NCBI GenBank assembly: GCA_937951975.1
Contig: CALGAJ010000203.1
Coordinates: 1 to 6,222 of the forward strand
DNA from: an uncultured Desulfotignum sp.
Lineage (GTDB): Bacteria > Desulfobacterota > Desulfobacteria > Desulfobacterales > Desulfobacteraceae
Length of the DNA: 6,222 nt
Reading direction: 5' to 3'
This document shows positions 1 to 6,222 of this stretch, piece after piece. Numbering within the stretch: position 1 is the stretch's first letter; each line of letters begins with the position of its first letter. The notes under the pieces are model-generated. The model ran no database searches, had not been told where the DNA came from, and saw only the letters and a program-made list of their open reading frames with translations. The translations under genes and the position numbers were made by a program.

Positions 1-3000
1 TTTCATTCCGGTTCTGCCGCCGGGTTGGCCGAATTTCTGAAGGGCGCCCGGTTTTTATGCGGCCACAATCTCATCCGCCACGATCTGACCTATATCGGAC
101 CAGCGGTGGAAAACGCAGGCATTGACCGGGCCGATCTGATTGATACCCTGTTCTGGTCCCCCCTGCTGTTTCCGGCCAGGCCCTACCATGCCCTGGTCAA
201 GGATGATAAATTACAGACCCAGGATCTGAACAATCCGCTGAATGATGCCGTCAAGGCCAGGGATCTGTTTTATGACGAGGTGGCCGCGTTCGAGCGGGCG
301 GACAGGGAGTTACAGCAGATCTTCTTCTTTCTTCTGCATGACAAGCCGGGATTCCAGGGGTTTTTCAGGTATCTGGGGTTTTGTGGGGATGACACCGCCG
401 GCATTGAAACGCTGATCCGGAAAACATTTCAGTCAAAGATCTGCGGCCATGCGGACCTGGAAAAAATGATTGCCGAATTTCCCGTGGCTCTGGCCTTTTG
501 CCTGTCCCTGGTTCATGCGGGTGACCGGTATGCCATGACCCCGCCCTGGGTGTTGAACACCTGTCCTGAGATCGAACGGTTGATCTATCTGTTGAGGAAT
601 CATCCCTGCCTGTCCGGGTGTGATTACTGCGGCCGGGCCCTGGATATCCACCGGGGCCTGAAAAAATTTTTCGGGTTTGATGCCTTCCGGACCTATGGCG
701 GGGAACCTCTTCAGGAACAGGCGGTTCAGGCCGCCATCGACGGGAAATCCCTGCTTGCGGTCTTTCCCACCGGGGGCGGCAAATCCCTGGCATTCCAGGT
801 GCCGGCGCTCATGAGCGGAGAAAACGTGAGGGGCCTGACCATTGTCATATCGCCTTTGCAGTCGTTGATGAAAGACCAGGTGGACAACCTGGAAAAGGCG
901 GGGATCACCGATGCCGTCACCATCAACGGGCTGCTGGATCCCATCGAGCGGGCCAACGCCTTTGAACGGGTGGAAAACGGCACGGCGTCCATTCTCTATC
1001 TGTCTCCGGAATCCCTGCGGTCGAAAACCATTGAACACGCGATCCTGAAAAGAAATGTCGTCCGTTTCGTGATTGACGAAGCCCACTGTTTTTCCGCCTG
1101 GGGGCAGGACTTCCGGGTGGATTACCTGTATATCGGGGAATTTATCAAAGCAATCCAGGAAAAAAAGCACCTGGAGGACCCGATCCCTGTGTCCTGTTTT
1201 ACGGCCACGGCCAAACCCAGGGTGATTCAGGATATCCAGGCCTATTTCAAAGACGGCCTGCACCTGGATCTGGAGTTGTTCCGGTCCCGTGCGTCCCGGA
1301 CCAACCTGCAGTACCGGGTGTTTTTCAGGGACAATCCAGAGGAGAAATACCACACGCTCAGGGACCTGCTGGATCAAAAGAAATGCCCCACCATTGTGTA
1401 TGTGTCAAGAACCTACCGGGCCTATAATCTGGCACGGCGGCTGACGGCGGACGGATACCCTGCAAAACCCTATCACGGCAAAATGGACATCCACGAGAAA
1501 ATGGAAAACCAGGATGCCTTCATCAAAGGGGATGTCCGGATCATGGTGGCCACTTCCGCATTCGGCATGGGCGTGGATAAAAAAGATGTCGGTATGGTGA
1601 TTCATTTTGACATCTCGGATTCCCTTGAAAACTATGTCCAGGAAGCCGGCCGGGCAGGCCGGGATGAAACGGTCACGGCAGACTGTTTTGTCCTGTTCAA
1701 TGAAGAAGATCTTGGCAAGCATTTCATTCTCTTGAATCAGACCCGGCTCAATGTCAAAGAGATCCAGCAGGTGTGGAAAGCGGTCAAGGACCTGACCCGG
1801 TTCCGGTCCAGCGTCTCCAACTCCGCCCTGGAAATCGCCAGGAAAGCCGGGTGGGACGATAACATCGCTGAAATCGAAACACGGGTCAAGACCGCCATCG
1901 CGGCCCTGGAAAATGCGGGATACCTGAAGCGGGGCCAGAACATGCCCCGGATATATGCCAGCAGCATCCTTACGCCAAACGCCCAGCAGGCCATTGACCG
2001 GATCACGGCGTCGGACCGGTTTGAGGAAAAGCAGAAGCAGCAGGCGGTCCGGATCATCAGGAAGCTGTTTTCAAGCAAGACCAGACAACAGGCCGGTGAT
2101 GAGGCGGCGGAATCCAGGGTGGATTATATCAGTGACCATCTGGGCATCGTCAAAGAGGAGGTCATCCGGATCATCACCCTTCTCAGGGAAGAAAACATAC
2201 TGGCAGATGCCAGAGACCTGACGGCATTTATCAAAAAAGGGGAGAAAACCAACCGGTCCCTGGGAATTCTGAACGCCTTTGCCGGGCTTGAAACCTTTTT
2301 GCTGGCGCAGATGGCCGGGCACGAAACCGTTTTTCATATCAAGGAACTCAATGAACAGGCAGAGAAAAACGGGTGTGCCGATGCCGATCCCGCAAAGATC
2401 AAAACCCTCATCAATTTCTGGGCCATCAAACACTGGATACACAGACCCCATGCGGATTATGCAAAACACACCTTTGCCGCGGCCCTGAACGAGTCGAAAG
2501 AGGTGTTCCGGCAAAAACTGGAAAAACGGCATGAACTGGCCCGGTTCATTGTGGAACGGCTGTATGAAAAAAGCAGAAAACAGGCCGCTGAAAACCTCAC
2601 GGCCGGGGCCGGTCAAGATGGACCAGCCCTGGGAGAGGACCTGGCGCTGGTGGCATTTTCCGTGCTGGAATTAAAGGCGGCGTTTGAAACCCATGGATCC
2701 CTGTTCCGTCAGCAGACCTCGGCGGAGGAAGTGGAAGATGCCCTGTTTTATCTTTCCAGGATCGGTGCGATACGGATCGAAGGCGGATTTCTGGTGGTCT
2801 ACAACCGGCTGACCCTTGAACGGCTGGAAATGGACAACAGAAGACGTTACAGAATCGAGGACTATAAGCAGCTGGGGGAATTTTACGAGAACAAGGTGGC
2901 CCAGATCCATATCGTGGGCGAGTATGCCAGAAAAATGATCCAGGATTACAAGGCGGCCCTCCAGTTTGTGGAAGATTATTTCCAAATGAATTACGCGTCG

Positions 3001-4767
3001 TTTCTCCGCCGGTATTTCAAAGGCAGCCGGGAAGATGAGATCCGAAGAAATATCACGCCCGCCAAATTCAGGCAGCTTTTCGGGACCCTGTCCCCGGCCC
3101 AGTTACACATCATCAACGATAACAAATCCCAGTACATGGTGGTGGCGGCAGGACCGGGAAGCGGCAAGACACGGGTGCTGGTGCACAAGCTGGCCTCCCT
3201 TCTGCTGATGGAGGACGTCAAACACGAGCAGCTGCTCATGGTGACTTTTTCACGGGCGGCGGCCACGGAATTCAAGAAACGGCTGATCGCGCTCATCGGC
3301 AATGCCGCCGGGTTTATCGAGATCAAGACCTTTCACTCCTATTGTTTTGACCTGATGGGCAGAATCGGCACCCTTGAAAAATCAGGCGGCATTATCCGGA
3401 AAGCGATCGCCGGAATCAGGAACGGGGAGGTGGAGCCGGCCCGGATCGCCAAGGCGGTTCTGGTGATTGACGAAGCCCAGGACATGGACGCGGACGAATA
3501 TGCGTTGATCCGTGCCCTGGCGGATCAGAATCCGGACATGCGGATTATTACCGTGGGAGATGACGACCAGAATATTTATGAATTCAGGGGCGCCAGTTCC
3601 AGATATCTGGAACAGTTCATTGCCGAAAAACAAGCCGTCCTGTATCAGCTTGTGGAAAACTTCAGAAGCCGAAGGAACCTGGTGGAATTGACAAACCGGT
3701 TTGCAGCCAAGATCCGGCGCCGGTTGAAAGACACCCCCATTGTCGCCCGGCAGGCCGGCTGCGGGACCATCCGAATCGTCCGCTACCACAGCCGGCATCT
3801 GGTATCTCCCCTGGTTCAGGATCTTGTTTCCACAAGGCTTTCGGGAACCATTTGCGTGTTGACCCACACCAATGAAGAAGCCCTGCAGGCAGCCGGCCTT
3901 CTGCTGAAAAACCGGATGCCGGCCAGGCGGGTCCAGACCAATGAAGGGTTCAATCTGTACAATCTGATGGAAATCCGATATTTTCTGGACCAGCTCCTTC
4001 TGCGGGACGACACGTTTATCATCGATGAGGAGGGATGGAAGGCGGCCGGGCGGAAACTGGAGAACGAATTCAGAAACAGCGCGAAACTGGATATCTGCAT
4101 GAACATGATCAAGGGGTTTGAAGCGGCCAATCCCCAAAAAAAATACCGGTCCGATCTGGAAGTATTTATCCGGGAATCCAGGCTGGAGGATTTTTCCGAT
4201 GACCCCGGTGATGCGGTGGTTGTATCCACCATGCACAAAGCCAAGGGCAGAGAATTTGATCATGTGTTTCTCCTGCTCGACAATTTCGATCTGAGCACTG
4301 ATGAGAAAAAGCGCCTGCTCTATGTGGCTATGACCCGGGCGAAACAGCACCTGACCATCCATCTGAATGCCCCTTTTATGGATGATATGGCCGTTCAGGA
4401 AATGGAATGGATCAATAATTATGAAGAACAGTTCCCCCCGGATCAGCTGGTGATGCACTTGAGCCCCAAGGATATCTGGCTGGATTATTTTATGGGCCGG
4501 CAGCATGAGATTGCACAACTGAAAAGCGGGGATGAATTGACCGTGCGTGGCAACCGCTGTCTGGACAAAACGGGTATTCCGGTATTAAAATTTTCAAAAG
4601 CATTTTCAGACACACTGGAGAAATGCCGCCGGACCGGGTATGTGCCGGTTCAGGCCGCTGTCAATTACATCATTTTCTGGCAGAAAGAAGATGCAGAAAA
4701 GGAAATCAGAATCATCCTGCCTGAACTGTTTTTGGAAAAAGAGAATAAAGGAATTCAAATTGAGTAA
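1..4767 (+). CDS. Exonuclease-RecQ-UvrD fusion DNA helicase (5' end outside window)
   Basis: Probable DNA repair, recombination or defence enzyme joining two ATP-driven motors to a nuclease fold. Codon 1 is taken as bases 1-3; the frame is open to the left edge, so the true start is missing and the TTG at 25 is not a credible start. Codons 1-100 are the rest of a DEDD exonuclease (HN...HD at 64-84, NDA..ARDLF at 241-270). Codons 188-217 hold a Cys cluster. The RecQ core follows: FGFDAFR and Q motif (673-720), PTGGGKS 256-262, DEAH 359-362 with the RecQ loop FSAWGQDFR, and QEAGRAGR 547-554. The usual RecQ zinc cysteines are not visible; two winged-helix-like stretches (about 601-646 and 674-744) come next. 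After a helical connector, the UvrD-like core has GPGSGKT 1051-1057, TFHS 1110-1113, DEAQD 1157-1161, GDDDQNIYEFRG from 1186, NFRS 1220, STMHKAKG to 1416 and YVAMTRAK 1441-1448. Codons 1482-1588 form an unassigned C-terminal domain. Motor motifs look intact. Helicase identity is secure; cellular role is not. Confidence 0.95.
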   Translation, partial: FHSGSAAGLAEFLKGARFLCGHNLIRHDLTYIGPAVENAGIDRADLIDTLFWSPLLFPARPYHALVKDDKLQTQDLNNPLNDAVKARDLFYDEVAAFERADRELQQIFFFLLHDKPGFQGFFRYLGFCGDDTAGIETLIRKTFQSKICGHADLEKMIAEFPVALAFCLSLVHAGDRYAMTPPWVLNTCPEIERLIYLLRNHPCLSGCDYCGRALDIHRGLKKFFGFDAFRTYGGEPLQEQAVQAAIDGKSLLAVFPTGGGKSLAFQVPALMSGENVRGLTIVISPLQSLMKDQVDNLEKAGITDAVTINGLLDPIERANAFERVENGTASILYLSPESLRSKTIEHAILKRNVVRFVIDEAHCFSAWGQDFRVDYLYIGEFIKAIQEKKHLEDPIPVSCFTATAKPRVIQDIQAYFKDGLHLDLELFRSRASRTNLQYRVFFRDNPEEKYHTLRDLLDQKKCPTIVYVSRTYRAYNLARRLTADGYPAKPYHGKMDIHEKMENQDAFIKGDVRIMVATSAFGMGVDKKDVGMVIHFDISDSLENYVQEAGRAGRDETVTADCFVLFNEEDLGKHFILLNQTRLNVKEIQQVWKAVKDLTRFRSSVSNSALEIARKAGWDDNIAEIETRVKTAIAALENAGYLKRGQNMPRIYASSILTPNAQQAIDRITASDRFEEKQKQQAVRIIRKLFSSKTRQQAGDEAAESRVDYISDHLGIVKEEVIRIITLLREENILADARDLTAFIKKGEKTNRSLGILNAFAGLETFLLAQMAGHETVFHIKELNEQAEKNGCADADPAKIKTLINFWAIKHWIHRPHADYAKHTFAAALNESKEVFRQKLEKRHELARFIVERLYEKSRKQAAENLTAGAGQDGPALGEDLALVAFSVLELKAAFETHGSLFRQQTSAEEVEDALFYLSRIGAIRIEGGFLVVYNRLTLERLEMDNRRRYRIEDYKQLGEFYENKVAQIHIVGEYARKMIQDYKAALQFVEDYFQMNYASFLRRYFKGSREDEIRRNITPAKFRQLFGTLSPAQLHIINDNKSQYMVVAAGPGSGKTRVLVHKLASLLLMEDVKHEQLLMVTFSRAAATEFKKRLIALIGNAAGFIEIKTFHSYCFDLMGRIGTLEKSGGIIRKAIAGIRNGEVEPARIAKAVLVIDEAQDMDADEYALIRALADQNPDMRIITVGDDDQNIYEFRGASSRYLEQFIAEKQAVLYQLVENFRSRRNLVELTNRFAAKIRRRLKDTPIVARQAGCGTIRIVRYHSRHLVSPLVQDLVSTRLSGTICVLTHTNEEALQAAGLLLKNRMPARRVQTNEGFNLYNLMEIRYFLDQLLLRDDTFIIDEEGWKAAGRKLENEFRNSAKLDICMNMIKGFEAANPQKKYRSDLEVFIRESRLEDFSDDPGDAVVVSTMHKAKGREFDHVFLLLDNFDLSTDEKKRLLYVAMTRAKQHLTIHLNAPFMDDMAVQEMEWINNYEEQFPPDQLVMHLSPKDIWLDYFMGRQHEIAQLKSGDELTVRGNRCLDKTGIPVLKFSKAFSDTLEKCRRTGYVPVQAAVNYIIFWQKEDAEKEIRIILPELFLEKENKGIQIE
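4747..4752 (+). promoter_or_regulatory. Ribosome binding site for the NlpC-like lipoprotein
   Basis: AAAGGA lies 7 bases before the TTG at 4760, inside the last codons of the helicase gene. It decides the start: the earlier in-frame ATG at 4640 would put about 40 charged residues before the signal peptide, and the ATG at 4781 would leave only 13 residues with no positive charge up to the lipobox cysteine. The position inside the upstream gene suggests translational coupling. Confidence 0.75.
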
Positions 4768-5257
4768 GTTTTTTTCATTGATGACGGCGGTTTTTTTATG
4801 TTTCTCAATAACGGCATGCAGCCGTTTGCCTGATCCCAGGCCGTTGAAAAACGATGTCGTGTCAAATAAAGAAACCGTAACAGACAGATTGTACTTACAG
4901 TACGATGAATGGAAAGGGACCCCGTATAAAATGGGCGGGCTGAGTAAAAATGGGGTTGATTGTTCCGGATTTGTCTATTTAACCTATTTGGATTTATTTG
5001 GTAAAAAACTGCCCCGTTCTGCCAGATTACAGTCCCGGGTCGGTAAAGCAATTAAAACAGACAACCGCCGTTCAGGAGATCTGGTGTTTTTTAAAACCGG
5101 CTGGAAGGTAAGGCATGTCGGAATTTATTTAGAAAATAATTCATTTTTGCATGCATCTACGAAAAACGGGGTGATGATTTCGCAATTGGATGATCCGTAC
5201 TGGAAATCAAAATACTGGCAAACAAAAAGGGTTGATTTTAACCTGGATCATCATTAA
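4760..5257 (+). CDS. nlpC: NlpC/P60-family lipoprotein, probable cell-wall peptidase
   Basis: A 165-residue secreted lipoprotein predicted to cleave peptide stems of peptidoglycan (family: gamma-D-glutamyl-diaminopimelate-type endopeptidases) at the periplasmic side of the outer membrane. From the TTG start (read as Met) it shows a Lys at residue 3, a hydrophobic stretch to residue 19, and a lipobox ITAC with the lipidated Cys20. Residue +2 is Ser, not Asp, which by the E. coli Lol rule favours outer-membrane sorting. The NlpC/P60 domain covers about 45-160: WKGTPYKMGG, VDCSGF with catalytic Cys68, the SGDLVFF strand, RHVGIY with His119, and FLHAS with third polar residue His131. Size and motif order match E. 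coli NlpC (about 154 residues), including the ending YW...(F/Y)WQ.(R/K)R. It overlaps the helicase stop by 8 bases. GC is about 40% against 55-60% around it, which could mean separate acquisition. Family is secure; the exact bond cut and the orthology to E. coli nlpC are inferred. Confidence 0.93.
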   Translation: MSKFFSLMTAVFLCFSITACSRLPDPRPLKNDVVSNKETVTDRLYLQYDEWKGTPYKMGGLSKNGVDCSGFVYLTYLDLFGKKLPRSARLQSRVGKAIKTDNRRSGDLVFFKTGWKVRHVGIYLENNSFLHASTKNGVMISQLDDPYWKSKYWQTKRVDFNLDHH

Positions 5258-5308
5258 AGAATCAGCAGCTGTGAAAATAAAGACGGTTCCTGTTTCTCAA
5301 TAAACCAG

Positions 5309-5315
5309 AAAGGAG
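5309..5315 (+). promoter_or_regulatory. Strong ribosome binding site for the acyl-CoA dehydrogenase
   Basis: AAAGGAG ends 5 bases before the ATG at 5321, close to the full anti-Shine-Dalgarno complement. It fixes the start of the dehydrogenase, whose N-terminus (MLNFQLSDTQKEIR) also matches the usual beginning of the family. Confidence 0.85.
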
Positions 5316-5320
5316 ACAGC

Positions 5321-6222
5321 ATGCTCAATTTTCAATTGTCTGACACACAGAAAGAGATACGCGCCCATGCCAGGCAGTTTGCCCTGGCGGAAGTGCTGCC
5401 AAAGGCCTGGCAGTATGATGAAAAAGACCAGACCCCCATGGATGTGCTTGAAAAAGCCTTTCATGCCGGCGTGATGAATACGGACATTCCCAAAGCCTTT
5501 GGCGGCAGGGGATACGGCCTTCTGGAAGGGGCGTTGATCACCGAGGAGATCTCCGCGGCCTGCCCGGGAATCGCCACTTCTATTTTTGACAATTCCCTGG
5601 GCATGGAGCCCATTATCCTGTCGGACAATGAAACGGCGAAAAAGAAATATCTCACCGATATTGCCGAAAATTTCAAGCTGATCTGTTTTGCCACCTCTGA
5701 GGCGTTCATGGGGTCTGATGTTTCCGGTATCCGGTGCCGGGCGAAAAAGGATGGGGATGACTACATTCTCAACGGCACCAAGTTCTGGATCACCAACGGC
5801 GGCATTGCCGATTACATGACCATTTTCGCCACAGTGGATCCGGACAAAAAGCATGACGGGATCTGCGCGTTTGTCGTTGAAAAAGACTGGGAAGGGGTTT
5901 CCGTGGGTGCATCCATTCCCAAAATGGGGCAGCGCTGCTCCAACACGGCCGCATTATCCTTTCACAATGTCCGGGTGCCGGCTGACAATGTGATTGCCGA
6001 ACCGGGAAAGGGATTTATGCTGGCCATGAAAACCTTTTCCCGGACCCGGCCCATGATCGGGGCTTTTGCCGTGGGCGCGGCCAGATCCGCCATGGAGTTT
6101 GCCATCTCGTATGTCAAAAAGCGCAAGGCCTTCGGCACGAAAATCGTTAATTTTCAATCCCTTCAGTTCAAAATTGCCGAGATGTTTCAGAAGATCGAGA
6201 CCGCCAGGCTGCTGGTGCACAA
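5321..6222 (+). CDS. Acyl-CoA dehydrogenase, medium-chain-like (3' end outside window)
   Basis: FAD-dependent oxidation of an acyl-CoA to the trans-2-enoyl-CoA, with electrons normally passed to electron-transfer flavoprotein; cytoplasmic. The first 300 codons are present. Order seen: N-terminal helical domain (residues 1-115, opening LSDTQKEIRAHARQF), the beta-domain FAD motif ATSEAFMGSDVSG (124-136), NGTKFWITNGG with Trp156 in the flavin-stacking position, MGQRCSNT (202-209), VRVPADNVI, then the C-terminal helical domain with SRTRP (Arg243) and RKAFG (268-272). These align with human medium-chain enzyme Trp166, Arg256 and Arg281 at a steady offset of 10-13. The catalytic Glu of that enzyme (Glu376) should fall near residue 363, beyond the window. 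The usual TEPGAGSD loop reads TSEAFMGSD here. Substrate (straight-chain, glutaryl- or cyclic acyl-CoA) cannot be decided. It lies 63 bases after the lipoprotein gene, on the same strand, without a clear terminator between them, so shared transcription is possible. Confidence 0.95.
   Translation, partial: MLNFQLSDTQKEIRAHARQFALAEVLPKAWQYDEKDQTPMDVLEKAFHAGVMNTDIPKAFGGRGYGLLEGALITEEISAACPGIATSIFDNSLGMEPIILSDNETAKKKYLTDIAENFKLICFATSEAFMGSDVSGIRCRAKKDGDDYILNGTKFWITNGGIADYMTIFATVDPDKKHDGICAFVVEKDWEGVSVGASIPKMGQRCSNTAALSFHNVRVPADNVIAEPGKGFMLAMKTFSRTRPMIGAFAVGAARSAMEFAISYVKKRKAFGTKIVNFQSLQFKIAEMFQKIETARLLVH

Noticed and set aside
25..27. TTG as the start of the helicase gene
   Set aside because: The frame is open to base 1 and the sequence from here begins in the middle of an exonuclease fold without its first catalytic motif, so the gene starts outside the window.
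365..4518. Long open frames on the minus strand opposite the helicase
   Set aside because: They give low-complexity Pro/Arg/Gly- or His/Phe-rich proteins with no recognisable motif and lie antisense to a gene with fully conserved domains; shadows of GC-rich codons.
4768..4776. T-run after the helicase stop as a terminator
   Set aside because: No GC-rich stem precedes it, and it codes for Phe-Phe in the lipoprotein signal peptide.
5232..5260. TTGATT and TAAAGA spaced 17 bases apart as a promoter for the dehydrogenase
   Set aside because: The -10-like box matches the consensus poorly and lies at the end of a coding region in AT-rich sequence where such matches are expected by chance.
4799..5303. 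13-base direct repeat TGTTTCTCAATAA at 4799-4811 and 5291-5303, bracketing most of the lipoprotein gene
   Set aside because: One copy is inside the signal-peptide codons, and a 13-base match somewhere in 6 kb is not far from chance; no transposase or inverted ends accompany it.
5289..5313. Possible hairpin pairing TTTCT (5293-5297) with AGAAA (5307-5311), touching the dehydrogenase ribosome site
   Set aside because: Five mostly A-T pairs plus a bulged CC/GG extension is too weak to call a regulator or terminator.
5297..6220. Minus-strand open frames opposite the acyl-CoA dehydrogenase
   Set aside because: No family motif and no ribosome site seen; the + strand encodes a clear dehydrogenase throughout.

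Overview
The window reads like a bacterial chromosome of moderately high GC (about 55-60% in the two flanking genes), with all three recognisable genes on the + strand. Desulfobacterota, for example a Desulfobacteraceae-type sulfate reducer, is my best guess. It rests on the combination of a giant exonuclease-RecQ-UvrD fusion and a medium-chain-type acyl-CoA dehydrogenase behind a strong AAAGGAG ribosome site. This taxonomic call is inference, not proof.

Region 1 (1-4767) is one uninterrupted reading frame that enters from beyond the left edge. It encodes at least 1588 residues of a multi-engine DNA-processing protein. In order it has the C-terminal two thirds of a DEDD-type 3'-5' exonuclease, a cysteine-rich linker, a complete RecQ-type SF2 helicase core, two probable winged-helix modules, a long helical connector, a complete but compact UvrD/PcrA-like SF1 helicase core, and an unassigned C-terminal domain. 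The first third resembles the layout of eukaryotic WRN (exonuclease then RecQ then winged helix), with a second helicase motor added.

Region 2 (4760-5257) is a small lipoprotein of the NlpC/P60 cysteine-peptidase family. Its TTG start lies inside the last codons of the helicase gene (8-base overlap), behind an AAAGGA ribosome site, so it is probably translationally coupled to it. The gene is clearly more AT-rich (about 40% GC) than its neighbours.

Region 3 (5258-5320) is a 63-base gap with no convincing promoter or terminator. Region 4 (5321 to the right edge) is the first 300 codons of an acyl-CoA dehydrogenase very like the medium-chain enzyme. Its FAD and substrate-pocket motifs are visible and its catalytic glutamate is expected beyond the edge.

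The three genes do not form an obvious pathway. Helicase and nlpC look co-translated by position, while the acyl-CoA dehydrogenase belongs to fatty-acid or carboxylic-acid oxidation and probably opens or belongs to a separate function. The candidate for unusual biology is the helicase fusion: two 3'-5' motors, a nuclease fold with an altered active site, and a displaced cysteine cluster in one polypeptide. No CRISPR array, tRNA, rRNA, insertion sequence or phage gene was seen.
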